A stretch of DNA of 64,000 bases from Solirubrobacter ginsenosidimutans (GCF_027587205.1 NZ_JAPDOD010000017.1:1-64000), one strand, 5' to 3'; counted from the first letter of the stretch, positions 28,203-38,949 are shown. Notes: generated by a model from the letters alone, not told the origin. Program-made: numbers and translations.

Positions 28203-28267
28203 GACCCCGGTTGTGGGTCCCTGGGCCACGCGTGCGGGCCCTCGTTGCTCGGTTGCCAGGGTCCTCA
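28203..28267. repeat. Direct repeat copy B within the small membrane-protein array
   Basis: Second copy of the repeat at 27619-27681. It occupies nearly the whole spacer between proteins 2 and 3. In the frame of protein 3 it would read DPGNRATRARTRGPGTHNRG, similar to the end of protein 4, but no start codon precedes it in that frame. Confidence 0.55.
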
Positions 28268-28546
28268 TGCGGCTTGCACTCCCCCGTAGCCGTCGGTGAG
28301 CGCGTTCATGTAGCCGTCCTGGACGACGGCTTCCTCCACGATCAGACCGAGCACGGGCGCGGTGGCCTCGAGCTGCGGGATGTTGGCGGTGTTACCCGCG
28401 ACGCTGGTGGCGACCTCGAGCAGGCCGTTGACCGAGCCCTCGATGTCACGGACAGCGCGGATCAGCATCAGCAGCAGCGCGGCGACGATCAGCGCGGCCA
28501 CCAGCCCGATGACCAGGGCGAGGTTCCAAGCACCGGTGTTGCTCAT
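28265..28546 (-). CDS. Single-TM membrane-anchored protein 2 of the cox array
   Basis: Protein of 93 aa with an N-terminal span (LALVIGLVAALIVAALLLML) and a soluble helical tail (RDIEGSVNGLLEVATSVAG). ATGA overlap with protein 1. No known family; same plan as its neighbours. Confidence 0.62.
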   Translation of the reverse strand: MSNTGAWNLALVIGLVAALIVAALLLMLIRAVRDIEGSVNGLLEVATSVAGNTANIPQLEATAPVLGLIVEEAVVQDGYMNALTDGYGGVQAA

Positions 28547-28788
28547 TTGCCCACCGCCACCTTTCGCAGGGCGCGCGCGGAGTGCAGGATGCGCACGCCG
28601 GAGTCGTTGATCTGGCCGATGTCGTTGAGCTTGGTCGTCTGCTGACGCACGACGTCCACGCCCCCGACCGCGGTCCGCGCCTGATCGGCGATCCGTTGCG
28701 CGAGGCGGACGATCGTGATGACGATCGCCGCGGCGATCAGGATCACCAGCACGCCGAGCACCAGCCCGACGGTCCATCCGGTGGACAT
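28543..28788 (-). CDS. Single-TM membrane-anchored protein 1 of the cox array
   Basis: Protein of 81 aa with an N-terminal span (VGLVLGVLVILIAAAIVITI) followed by an amphipathic helix (RLAQRIADQARTAVGGVDVV) and a basic end. A strong AGGAGGAG site precedes the ATG at 28788, 1 bp after coxM copy 2 ends. It heads the array of five, so its translation is probably robust. Confidence 0.65.
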   Translation of the reverse strand: MSTGWTVGLVLGVLVILIAAAIVITIVRLAQRIADQARTAVGGVDVVRQQTTKLNDIGQINDSGVRILHSARALRKVAVGK

Positions 28789-28789
28789 C

Positions 28790-29671
28790 TCACTCCTCCT
28801 TCTTGGGTTGGGCGCGTTCGGTGGCGCGCGCGAGGACGCGCTCCGTGAGAACGCCGACGACGTGCCGTTTGTAGTCCGCGGATCCGCGTTGATCGCTGAC
28901 GGGTTCGCATGCGGACTGCGCGAGCCGGGCCGCACGCTCGAAGGTCTTCTGGGTCGGCGGCTCGCCGATCAGCGCCCGCTCGGCCTTGCTGACCGTGATG
29001 TCCCCGCCGACCGCCGCGAGCGCGAGCCCCGCCTGCGTGATGCGACCGTCCTCGCCGAGCGTGAGCGCGGCGCCGGCGGCCACGACCGCCCAGTCACCGA
29101 CGCGGCGATCGACCTTCAGGTACGCGCTGCCGCTGTTCGCGCTGACCGGGACCCGGATCTCGACCAGCATCTCGGCAGGCCCGACCGCGGTCTCGTACGG
29201 CCCTCGGTGGAACTCGTGCATGTCCACGACCCGCTCGGCTTGCATTCCCCGGATCACCAGCTTGGCCTTCACCGCCGCGCAGACCGCGGAGAGGTCCTCC
29301 GACGGGTCGGCCTGGCAGAGCGCTCCGCCGATCGTCCCCCGATTGCGGACCACAGGGTCCGCAATTACACGCTCGGCATCCGTGAAGATAGACAGGTTCT
29401 CCAGCAGATACGCCGATTCCAGCAGGGCGTTGTGGCGCGTCATGGCGCCGATCCGCACCTCGGCCGGGCCGGGCTGGATGTAGCCGAGCGCGTCCGCGAG
29501 CGGATCGATGTCGATCACGTACTCGGGCGCCGCCAGCCGCAGCTTCATCATCGGCAGCAGGCTGTGCCCACCGGCCAGCAGCCGGGCTTCGGGTCCGTGC
29601 TCTTCGAGCAGCGCCAGCGCCTCTTCGACGCTCGTCGCTCGCTCGTATCCAAACGGTGCTGGGACCTGCAG
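28790..29671 (-). CDS. coxM: CO dehydrogenase FAD subunit, copy 2, with a CTG start codon
   Basis: Medium subunit of 293 aa with FAD motifs AGGHSLLPMMKLRL and DPVVRNRGTIGGALCQADPSED. The homologous N-terminus (LQVPAPFGYERATS, against MQTPARFDYERATS in copy 1) starts at a CTG at 29671, preceded 4 bp upstream by AGGAGG. No ATG, GTG or TTG occurs in frame between the upstream TAA and this CTG. The first in-frame ATG (29551) would delete the FAD loop. So a rare CTG start is the best reading. It is the first gene of the cox operon and is divergent from the LysR gene. Confidence 0.88.
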   Translation of the reverse strand: MQVPAPFGYERATSVEEALALLEEHGPEARLLAGGHSLLPMMKLRLAAPEYVIDIDPLADALGYIQPGPAEVRIGAMTRHNALLESAYLLENLSIFTDAERVIADPVVRNRGTIGGALCQADPSEDLSAVCAAVKAKLVIRGMQAERVVDMHEFHRGPYETAVGPAEMLVEIRVPVSANSGSAYLKVDRRVGDWAVVAAGAALTLGEDGRITQAGLALAAVGGDITVSKAERALIGEPPTQKTFERAARLAQSACEPVSDQRGSADYKRHVVGVLTERVLARATERAQPKKEE

Positions 29672-29738
29672 GACTCCTCCTTGGTCTCTCCTCCATTTGG
29701 GAGATTGGCGCTGTTATGGTCGCCTTGTCAACCAGAGT

Positions 29739-29752
29739 TAAGTGATCGCTTA
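29739..29752. promoter_or_regulatory. Palindrome at the LysR start codon, possible autoregulatory operator
   Basis: TAAGTGATCGCTTA is a near-perfect dyad (6 of 7 arm positions) that ends on the first base of the LysR start codon, within the 80-bp divergent region between coxM copy 2 and the regulator. LysR proteins commonly bind dyads in such regions and control both genes. Binding here is inferred. Confidence 0.45.
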
Positions 29753-30732
29753 TGACCCTCGCTCAGCTGCAGTCCTTCGTGCTGGTGGCGCGCCACGGCT
29801 CGGTCAAGGCGGCCGCGGCGGAGCTCGAGGTGACCGAGCCCGCGGTCTCGGTCGCGGTGTCGGCTTTGAAGAAGGAGCTCGGCGATGAGTTGTTCGTCCG
29901 CAGCGGCCGCGGCATCGCGCTGACGCCCGGCGGGCGGCGACTGGCGGCACTGGCGACCGAGATCCTCGGGCTGGCCGAGCAGGCGCGGCGGTCGGTGGCG
30001 GAGTCGGGCGGCGAGAGCCGCCGTCTCTCGGTGCTGGCGACCCCGCTGGTCGCCGAGCACATCGGCCCGCTGATCGAGCTCTTCACCGCCCGCGACGACG
30101 GGCTCGAGCTGACGGTCACGTCGGCCGCTTCCGGGTCGTTCGTGGAGGCGTTGGAGCATCGCCGCGCGGACATCGCGCTCGGCCCGGCGCCGAGCGGCGC
30201 GACGTCGATCGCCGCCGCCCCGTTCCTGCGCTGTCGCTTCATCGTCGTCGCCGCGCCCTCGCACCCGCTGGCGAGCGGGCGGGCGATCGCGCCGGCATCG
30301 CTGGCGGGCGAGCGCTGGCTCGTCGGCCCGCCCGAGCTGGACCCCGGCGAGGCGACGGGCAGCTTCTTCGCCCGCAACCCCGGCTTGGCCCCTGAGCAGA
30401 TCTCGACCTACAGCAGCGGCGCCGCGGCGGTCGCCGCCGCGGTGGCCGGCGAGGGCATCATGCTCGTCCTCTCGCACGCGGTCGTCGACGAGGTCCGACG
30501 GCGCCAGCTCGTGCGTCTTGACGTACGGGGAACGCCGATCATCGAGATGTGGCACGCCTCGACCCTCGGTCTGGGGCGCGCCCTGCCGGCCGCCCTGGCG
30601 CTCCAGCGCTTCGCCACGACGCCGGAGGCGACGCAGGCGATCTCCTCCGGCCGCGCCGGCGCCGTGTCCTCCCAGATCCGCCCGAAGGTCCACGTCACGC
30701 TGTGGCAGTCCGTCGCTCAGCGCGGCGGCTGA
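29752..30732 (+). CDS. LysR-family regulator, divergent from the cox operon
   Basis: Regulator of 326 aa. The N-terminal winged HTH reads LAQLQSFVLVARHGSVKAAA, followed by ELEVTEPAVSVAVSALKKELGDELFVR. The effector-binding domain covers about 90-295 (RRADIALGPAPSG). The position, 80 bp from coxM copy 2 in divergent orientation, makes it the likely regulator of CO oxidation. The inducer is unknown. Its last 16 bp overlap the end of the convergent gene. Confidence 0.9.
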   Translation: MTLAQLQSFVLVARHGSVKAAAAELEVTEPAVSVAVSALKKELGDELFVRSGRGIALTPGGRRLAALATEILGLAEQARRSVAESGGESRRLSVLATPLVAEHIGPLIELFTARDDGLELTVTSAASGSFVEALEHRRADIALGPAPSGATSIAAAPFLRCRFIVVAAPSHPLASGRAIAPASLAGERWLVGPPELDPGEATGSFFARNPGLAPEQISTYSSGAAAVAAAVAGEGIMLVLSHAVVDEVRRRQLVRLDVRGTPIIEMWHASTLGLGRALPAALALQRFATTPEATQAISSGRAGAVSSQIRPKVHVTLWQSVAQRGG

Positions 30733-31391
30733 CGGAGCTCCCCGAGGAGGGCGACCGTCGCCTCCGCGCAGCGCATCACCTCCGGGTCGTGCTCGCGCGC
30801 GTGGCTGACGATCTCGTCGAGGACGAGCTGGGCGGATTCGAGGTCCGTCGGGCGAGCTCCGAGCCGGAGGAACGTGCGGTAGGCGTTCTCCGCGTCGTCG
30901 CGCTCGCCGGCGAGCACCGAGAGCACGCCGACGTCCGCCCACGCCCACCAGTCGCCGCGCCGGGGACCGTTGGCCTGCGCCCACACCAGCTCATACGCCG
31001 CTTTCGCCGCCGCACGCTGCTGCTCGTCGGGCTGTGGCGCGAGCAGAAACGCGATCACCTGCTCGTTGGTCAGGTTGTACGAGTTCACGATCCCGAACTC
31101 GGGATCCTGCTCGATCTCGCGCCCCGCCGAGTACTCGCGCAGCGCCTCGTCGAGACGTCCCTGACGCCGATGCGTGCCCCCGAGCACCCCGTGGGTGTCG
31201 GCCAGCGCCGTGGCGACCAGGGAGGTGCTACTCGCCTCGGTCTGCGCTCTCTGCTGTTCGAGCGCCGGTTCGAGCAGGTCGATCGCTTGGGTGAGGAACG
31301 CGACCGCCCGATCGTAGTGCTCGCGTCGCGAGTAGGCCTTGGCTCGTCGCTGCAGGTCCGCCGCACGCTCGAGCGCGTCCTCGACGCTCAT
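30717..31391 (-). CDS. Helical-repeat (TPR-like) partner of the caspase operon
   Basis: All-helical protein of 224 aa with TPR-like units (ALERAADLQRRAKAYSRREH, then YDRAVAFLTQAIDLLEPALE, and LGGTHRRQGRLDEALREYSAG; a later unit is DDAENAYRTFLRLGARPTDL). TPRs bind partner proteins. It overlaps the caspase-like gene by 4 bp (ATGA), so it is its cotranslated partner. It could be a target, sensor or scaffold. Confidence 0.75.
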   Translation of the reverse strand: MSVEDALERAADLQRRAKAYSRREHYDRAVAFLTQAIDLLEPALEQQRAQTEASSTSLVATALADTHGVLGGTHRRQGRLDEALREYSAGREIEQDPEFGIVNSYNLTNEQVIAFLLAPQPDEQQRAAAKAAYELVWAQANGPRRGDWWAWADVGVLSVLAGERDDAENAYRTFLRLGARPTDLESAQLVLDEIVSHAREHDPEVMRCAEATVALLGELRQPPR

Positions 31392-33541
31392 TGCGCCTCC
31401 TCCAATTCGTCGAGCTTCGCGAAGATCTCATCCGCGAGGTGGTCGCCGACGGGGAGACGCTCCACGAGCTCGTCGCCGACGGTCTTGGCCATCGCAAGGA
31501 CGTTCTTGTCTTCGATGTCCTTGCGCCGCGTGAGATAGAGCCAGGCCGCGACGAGCAACTCGACCCCGTTGGACTCCGCGTCGGCGGCCAGCGCGTGGTC
31601 AGGCGGGTAGACCGTCGGTCGCCGGCCATCGCTCTTGTCGGTGATCATCGCCGCGGCGAGCTCCTGCAGCCGCTCCACGACCTCGCCCGCGACGGCCTCT
31701 CCCGCCGCGTCGGCGAACCTCCACGCTTCGGGATAGATCGCGTTATGGGTCCGCAGCGAAGGGGCGCGGGCCCGCTCCTCCGAAGTCAACTGACGAAGTT
31801 CACGGTGACGTTGAGTCATGTCGGTCACCGCGTCCCTCAGTGATGCGGTCTCGTAGCGGATCGGTTGAAACAGGTCGACGAGTGCGTCGCGTTCCGGGGT
31901 CCCCTGCTCGCCCTGTTCGAGGATCACGATCGGGACGATAGGGCTTGCCGCAAGACGCACGCCGAGCTCGAAGAGCACGTTCGGACGCCATTCGGTCAGG
32001 TCCACGACGCAGAACTCCGTCAGCCGGATCGCCTCGTAGAGGGCGGCGCTGACCTGCCGCGGCGAGTCGATGTCCAGGCTGCGCGCGACCTTCGCCTGGA
32101 GCACCGAGGAGCTGAGCGACCGCCGCTGGAGATCTCGCGACGCCGCGGCGTCCAGCGCGCGCAGTAGCCCATTCCCGACGCGCCGGGTGTACTCCTCGTC
32201 GAAGGAGCAGAGGACGAGCACCTGACCGTCCTCGAGGGTGCGCGGACGCGCGGCCGCCGACGTCGGCGGGACTGCGCGGACCGGATCGAACGCCGGAAGA
32301 TCGGCGTAGCGGTGCGGGGCGGCTCGCAGCTCGCGGAGCCCGTCGCGTACACGGCGGCCAAGGGTGTCATGCGGGCCCTGCAGCGCGTCATACGGCCGCT
32401 CCTCATGCGAGCTGATGCGCACCTCACGCAGATGGAAGAGCGCCGTCGTCCTGTCATCGACACGCTTCGATGAGCAGACCGTCACGCCGCGCCGGATCAC
32501 GGCGCGGATTCCAAGGAGCAGGATCGCGACCGGGTCGCGCTCGATCTCGGTCAAGTCGAAGAGGGCGACGTCCGCTCGGCAGACGTGGCGCACGCCGTCG
32601 AGCAGGTTGCGCGGCGACGCGACCAGTTCCTTCGGACGCAGGCACACCGGCTCGTCCGCGAAGGTGAAACCGAGTTCCCGCTGGATGCTCTCGAAGTACT
32701 TGGTCTGCATGTCCCGGCATGCCGTCGTGAATTCCTCGTCCTCGCCTGAAGAGAAGACGATGCACCACGGTGAGCTCGCCGGCTCCGCGGGTGGACGACG
32801 TCCCGCATTGCGGAAGATGCGCAGCTTCGAGACTTCGCCTTCGCGCTGCTCGGGGTCGTGCAGTTCGGGACGGGCGGCATCCGCGGTGGTGGCCCACTCC
32901 GCCTGCACGAAATCGCTCACATCCTCCAGCGACAGCCATTCGGGTCCGGCAGCGTCGCCGTCGCGCAGGACGCGCGTTAACGCCGCGGTGAACAGCGTGG
33001 GCGCATCCGGGTCTGGGGCGTTCGCGTAGTCGTCGCGGCTTGCCGCGGCGAACACTGCCACGCCTTTGCCCGCCCGCGGCGTCTTGAACGCATCGACGAT
33101 GCCGGCTCCAAGGCAGGCGTCGACCACGACGATCTGCGGCACGGTCCGGCGTGCCGGCTGCATGGCTTCTGCGAGCGCAACCGCTCCGAGCATGGTGTTG
33201 ACCGGCTGATCTCGCCTGGTTCCCTGCAGCGCCAGCCGATACTCCTCGCTCGCGATCTCGCCGTGGCCGATGTAGTAGACGATCGCGGCGCTCGGGCCGT
33301 CGGCCGCGACACGCGCCAGGAACGCTTTGATCTCTTCTGCCATCTCGCTCGGCGAGAGCGGCTGGTCGAACAGATCGAGGAACCACTCCTCCGGCAGCTC
33401 GAACGTGGTTGCCGCCAGCCTGCGAATCGCGTCTGCCGCCTGGCCGAACGCAGGATTGCTCAGGTCTTCCTGGTTCGGGAACTCCGCCGCTCCCAGCAGG
33501 ATCAACGCCGGTGCGGGGAGTTGGACACCGGGCATCGTCAC
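31388..33541 (-). CDS. Caspase-like protease with two TIR-like modules (conflict-system effector)
   Basis: Protein of 717 aa. Residues about 1-240 form a caspase/metacaspase-like (C14) domain: the catalytic His is in AAIVYYIGHGEI (His93) and the catalytic Cys in QIVVVDACLGAG (Cys143). Two similar modules follow: about 258-410 (WCIVFSSGEDEEF, ADVALFDLTEIERD) and about 440-580 (VLVLCSFDEEYTRRV, CVVDLTEWRPNVLFELGVRL). The PNVLFELG box is typical of TIR-like/nucleotide-sensing folds, with the Glu as possible catalytic residue. The first module lacks that box. The C-terminal 130 residues are helical. The gene overlaps both neighbours by 4 bp. Likely role: nucleotide-triggered proteolysis in defence or cell suicide; substrate unknown. 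Confidence 0.8.
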   Translation of the reverse strand: MTMPGVQLPAPALILLGAAEFPNQEDLSNPAFGQAADAIRRLAATTFELPEEWFLDLFDQPLSPSEMAEEIKAFLARVAADGPSAAIVYYIGHGEIASEEYRLALQGTRRDQPVNTMLGAVALAEAMQPARRTVPQIVVVDACLGAGIVDAFKTPRAGKGVAVFAAASRDDYANAPDPDAPTLFTAALTRVLRDGDAAGPEWLSLEDVSDFVQAEWATTADAARPELHDPEQREGEVSKLRIFRNAGRRPPAEPASSPWCIVFSSGEDEEFTTACRDMQTKYFESIQRELGFTFADEPVCLRPKELVASPRNLLDGVRHVCRADVALFDLTEIERDPVAILLLGIRAVIRRGVTVCSSKRVDDRTTALFHLREVRISSHEERPYDALQGPHDTLGRRVRDGLRELRAAPHRYADLPAFDPVRAVPPTSAAARPRTLEDGQVLVLCSFDEEYTRRVGNGLLRALDAAASRDLQRRSLSSSVLQAKVARSLDIDSPRQVSAALYEAIRLTEFCVVDLTEWRPNVLFELGVRLAASPIVPIVILEQGEQGTPERDALVDLFQPIRYETASLRDAVTDMTQRHRELRQLTSEERARAPSLRTHNAIYPEAWRFADAAGEAVAGEVVERLQELAAAMITDKSDGRRPTVYPPDHALAADAESNGVELLVAAWLYLTRRKDIEDKNVLAMAKTVGDELVERLPVGDHLADEIFAKLDELEEAQ

Positions 33542-33879
33542 GCGGGCGGAACCACTGCGGTGACCGCCGCCTCCGCCTCGTCCGGACTGTCGACGACCGC
33601 GTGACCGTGCTCACTGTCGAGCACCAAGCGCCGGTCGCGATGCTTGTACTTCCACGCGCGAACGGCTTGCTTGAGCCCGATCGTGCCGGCGGCGGGGACC
33701 AGGATCATCAGCACCGTCCCGAGGTCCTGTCGCGACGGGTCCTCGCGCTGGACGTTCACCTCGAGCGCGGGGTCCTCGCTCTGCAGGAAAAGCTTGAGCT
33801 CCGCGGCCAGCGCGCCCGCTTCGGCTGGCCCGGCGCCGTCGAGGCGCACCGTGATCGTCGTCTGCCCCATGGCTTCCAT
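33538..33879 (-). CDS. EACC1-like effector-associated small protein
   Basis: Protein of about 113 aa whose plan fits the effector-associated constant component 1 (EACC1) described by Aravind and co-workers for actinobacterial conflict systems: an N-terminal strand/helix part (LAAELKLFLQSEDPALEVNV), a hydrophobic segment (LGTVLMILVPAAGTIGLKQA), then a basic WKYKHRDRRLVLDSE and a final helix. EACC1 usually stands next to caspase or trypsin effectors, as here. It overlaps the caspase gene (GTGA). The ATG at 33879 is preferred; a GTG at 33894 and an ATG at 33870 are also in frame. Confidence 0.7.
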   Translation of the reverse strand: MEAMGQTTITVRLDGAGPAEAGALAAELKLFLQSEDPALEVNVQREDPSRQDLGTVLMILVPAAGTIGLKQAVRAWKYKHRDRRLVLDSEHGHAVVDSPDEAEAAVTAVVPPA

Positions 33880-33938
33880 TGTCACTGTTTCCACACCGTT
33901 GAGCGCCCCCGCCGACAGTAAAAGACTACTCTCGGCTC

Positions 33939-34484
33939 GTGACTCCGGAGCCTGCTCGCGCGCAATCCGATCCGCCTCACGCTTTTTGGCGGGACGGCCT
34001 CCTGGCGGTCGCGCTCGCGGCGCTCTACGCGGTTGCGCTGGACCGTATCAGCGACGCTTCACCCTGGCTCTCGGTCGCCGGGATCGGCGTCGGATTGCTG
34101 GCGTTGGCCTTCACCCAGTACGCCCGCAAGTGGTCCGGGATCCCGCTCTGGTTCTTCTTGGGCGGCATCGCTCTCGGCATGATCGTGCAACCGTCGATTC
34201 CGGATCGCAGCGACCTCGGCGACCTCCTGGCGACGAGCGCGCAGGTCATCGCCGGCCTGCTGGTCGCGCTCGTCGTCGAGCCGGTGCCCGACCGGGCGTC
34301 CGACAGGGACAGGCAGCTCCGGTGGCTGGGGACCGTCGCGCTCGTCGTCGCGACCCTCGCGGCGTTCGCCGGGCTGCTCCCCGCCGTCGACGGCGATGCC
34401 GACCTCATCTGCCTCTGGCTGGTGTGCGGCGGCATCCTCGCGGCCGTCGCGACGATCGTGACCCGCCTCCCATCGCCGCCATAG
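33939..34484 (+). CDS. Small multi-spanning membrane protein, unknown function
   Basis: Protein of 181 aa with about five hydrophobic segments (for example LLAVALAALYAVALD, WLSVAGIGVGLLALAF, TSAQVIAGLLVALVVE, WLGTVALVVATLAAFAGLL, LICLWLVCGGILAAVATI). The N-terminus is polar. GTG start at 33939. It is divergent from the EACC1-like gene (59 bp from its ATG), so it could be linked to the conflict operon as a membrane partner, but nothing proves this. It ends 10 bp from the convergent phosphoribulokinase gene. Confidence 0.62.
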   Translation: MTPEPARAQSDPPHAFWRDGLLAVALAALYAVALDRISDASPWLSVAGIGVGLLALAFTQYARKWSGIPLWFFLGGIALGMIVQPSIPDRSDLGDLLATSAQVIAGLLVALVVEPVPDRASDRDRQLRWLGTVALVVATLAAFAGLLPAVDGDADLICLWLVCGGILAAVATIVTRLPSPP

Positions 34485-34494
34485 ACGGCTGCGC

Positions 34495-35406
34495 TCAGGA
34501 GGCGACGCGCAGGCCGTCGGCCCCGAGCGCGACCGAGGCCCGCGCCGTCACGAGGTGGTAGAGCACGAGCAGCTGGACGAGCGCGAGCGACTCCGAGCGG
34601 TGCAGCTGCGTCCCGACCGTGAACTCGCCGAGGCGCTCCGAGCGCAGGTGGCTGGCGAAGTGCATCCGGTCCCAGATCGCCTCCTCGATCGTCGCCGCGT
34701 AGCCGGGGTCGATGCCGCCGGAGATCGCGAGCGTGTGCTCGGTGCCGGCGTCGACGATCGTCAGCCCGCGCTGGTCGCCGTCGACGAACGGCGTCAGGTC
34801 CGGATGCACGAGGCCGCGGCCGAGCGTGACCTCGGCGTCGAACTGCCCGTGATCGCCGGGGACGAAGCAGACGACGATGTCGGCGAAGCGGCGTTGCGGG
34901 CGGATGAACGTCGCCGAATCGCTCTCGCGCCGGTCGAGCTCCTCGAGCACCTGATCGGTCGTGTACCCGCGCCGGGAGCAGTCGCGGTCGACCTTCCACT
35001 TGCGCCGCAGCTCCTCCAGCGGCGCGAGGAACACGCGCACGTCGAAGACCTCGCGCAGCGCCTCGGTGTGGTAGCCGAGCAGCCCCTCGACGATCGTGAA
35101 CTGGCGCGGCGTGACGTAGACCGGCGCGCCGAAGGTCCCGTCCTGGTGGCGGTAGACGGGCTTCAGGATCGGCCGCCCCGCGCGCACCTCGCGGAAGTGC
35201 TGCTCCATGATGTCCATGTAGTTGCACGCGGGGTGAAGCGGCGTGATCGCGTGCTCCGCGCGCTGGCGGCGGTCGAAGCGGTGGTAGTCGTCGGCCGCGA
35301 TGTGGGTGACGTGCTCCTCGCCGAGCAGCCGCACGAGCCCGCGCGTGATCGTCGTCTTGCCCGCCGCGGAGTCCCCAACGACACCGAGGATGATCGGGCG
35401 CGGCAT
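34495..35406 (-). CDS. prkB: Phosphoribulokinase
   Basis: Calvin-cycle kinase of 303 aa that makes ribulose 1,5-bisphosphate from ribulose 5-phosphate and ATP. The P-loop is GVVGDSAAGKTTITRGL. The substrate region has ADDYHRFDRRQRAEH and HPACNYMDIMEQHF, then VEGLLGYHTEALREVFDVRVFLAP. It is the last gene of the cbb operon and overlaps cbbX by 1 bp (TGATG). Together with cbbLS it gives the two reactions unique to the cycle. Confidence 0.95.
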   Translation of the reverse strand: MPRPIILGVVGDSAAGKTTITRGLVRLLGEEHVTHIAADDYHRFDRRQRAEHAITPLHPACNYMDIMEQHFREVRAGRPILKPVYRHQDGTFGAPVYVTPRQFTIVEGLLGYHTEALREVFDVRVFLAPLEELRRKWKVDRDCSRRGYTTDQVLEELDRRESDSATFIRPQRRFADIVVCFVPGDHGQFDAEVTLGRGLVHPDLTPFVDGDQRGLTIVDAGTEHTLAISGGIDPGYAATIEEAIWDRMHFASHLRSERLGEFTVGTQLHRSESLALVQLLVLYHLVTARASVALGADGLRVAS

Positions 35407-36254
35407 CAGGCGAAGACCGAGCTGGCCAGGAGGTCGCGCGCCTCGAGCGTCATCAGGTCGGTGCGCGAGGGCGGGCCCGGGGCGTCGAACAGCCGCGCGG
35501 CCTGGCGCAGGCGCGCGCGGTCGATCGCGTTGCGGATGCTGCGCGCGTTGGCGAAGCGCGGCCGCGCGCGGCGGCGCTCGACGTAGGCGACGAGCGCGTC
35601 CTCGGCATCCGCGTCGAGCACGTAGTCGCGCTGGGAGACCATCAGCCGCGCGATCGCGACCAACTCGTCGACGTCGTAGTCGGGGAAGTCGACGTGATGC
35701 GCCACGCGGGAGCCCATGCCGGGGTTGGCACGGAAGAACGCTTCCATCGGCTCACGATACCCGGCCAGGATCACGACGAGCCGGTCGCGCTCGGCCTCCA
35801 TCGCGCCCAGCAGGACCTCGACCGCCTCCTGGCCGTAGTCGCGCTCGTTCGCGGGGCGATGCAGGTAGTACGCCTCGTCGATGAACAGCACGCCGCCGTA
35901 GGCGCGCTTGAGCACCTCGGTGGTCTTGGGCGCGGTGTGGCCGACGTACTGGCCGACGAGGTCGTCGCGGGTGACGGACACCACGCGCGGCGTCTGCACG
36001 TAGCCGAGGCGGTGCAGGACCTGAGCCATCCGCAGCGCGACCGTGGTCTTCCCGGTGCCGGGATTGCCGGTGAAGCTCATGTGCAGCGTCGGCCGGGTGG
36101 CGGTGAGGCCCTCGGCCTCGCGCAGCCGGTCGATCGTCAGCAGCGCGGCGATCTCGCGCACCCGCGCCTTGACCGGGGCGAGCGCGACGAGGTCGCGGTC
36201 GAGCTCGCCGAGGACCGCGTGCACGTCCGGCTCGGCGAGCGTCGTCGCCGTCAT
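35406..36254 (-). CDS. cbbX: RuBisCO activase CbbX (AAA+)
   Basis: Red-type RuBisCO activase of 282 aa. Walker A is [16 protein letters not shown], Walker B is [14 protein letters not shown], and the pore-loop region is [16 protein letters not shown]. It remodels inhibited RuBisCO by pulling on the large-subunit C-terminus. It overlaps cbbS by 4 bp and the kinase gene by 1 bp. Its presence shows that the adjacent RuBisCO is of the red-type lineage. Confidence 0.95.
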   Translation of the reverse strand: MTATTLAEPDVHAVLGELDRDLVALAPVKARVREIAALLTIDRLREAEGLTATRPTLHMSFTGNPGTGKTTVALRMAQVLHRLGYVQTPRVVSVTRDDLVGQYVGHTAPKTTEVLKRAYGGVLFIDEAYYLHRPANERDYGQEAVEVLLGAMEAERDRLVVILAGYREPMEAFFRANPGMGSRVAHHVDFPDYDVDELVAIARLMVSQRDYVLDADAEDALVAYVERRRARPRFANARSIRNAIDRARLRQAARLFDAPGPPSRTDLMTLEARDLLASSVFA

Positions 36255-36675
36255 GCGTACCGGCTCCCGGCGGGCGCGTCGGTCGCGTAGGCGTGCAGCG
36301 CATAGCGGACGCGCCGATCGGACTGCTCGATGCGCTCGAGCCGGAAGCCCGGCTCGCTCGCCGGCCGCGAGACGATGAACGACAGCGCCGTCGTCTGGCG
36401 CCCGAGGGAGCGGTCGTACGCGACGACCTTGACGTAGCCGCGGGGGTAGGTCTCGCGTGCGGCGCGCACGTCGTCGAGCACGCTTGGCGCCTCGTGCTCG
36501 GGCACGTCGAAGCGCGGCTGCCCGCACAGCTCCCACAGCGCGTTGCGCGGATGCGGGTCGTCGGTGCGCTCGATCATGATCGCCCAGCCATGGCGCAGCG
36601 CGTAGCGCAGCTGCGCTTCGAGCTGCTCGTCGGAGAGCTCCGGCAGGTAGGAGAAGGCGCCTTGGGTGAGTCGCA

Positions 36676-36676
<1 letters not shown>
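36251..36676 (-). CDS. cbbS: RuBisCO small subunit
   Basis: Small subunit of 141 aa, of the longer red-type form with a C-terminal extension. It starts [18 protein letters not shown] and contains the [22 protein letters not shown] block and [17 protein letters not shown]. It overlaps cbbL by 1 bp (TGATG) and cbbX by 4 bp. The extended C-terminus (from about 115) would form the beta-hairpins that line the holoenzyme channel in red-type enzymes. Confidence 0.94.
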
Positions 36677-38864
<2,188 letters not shown>

Positions 38865-38949
38865 GCGGCAGGAGCTTGCCGGGATCTTGCTTCGCCTTCC
38901 ATCGAAGTGTTCTCACGTATGCAGTGGTTTTTGCTTATGGTTCTGAGAC
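38865..38949. promoter_or_regulatory. Divergent promoter region of the cbb operon and cbbR
   Basis: The 85-bp space between the comB-like/cbb operon and cbbR is relatively AT-rich for this genome. It holds a dyad CTTCG-N8-CGAAG (near 38890-38907) and the stretch GTATGCAGTGGTTTTTGC. CbbR normally binds such a region to control both directions. No exact CbbR site can be named from sequence alone. Confidence 0.4.
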
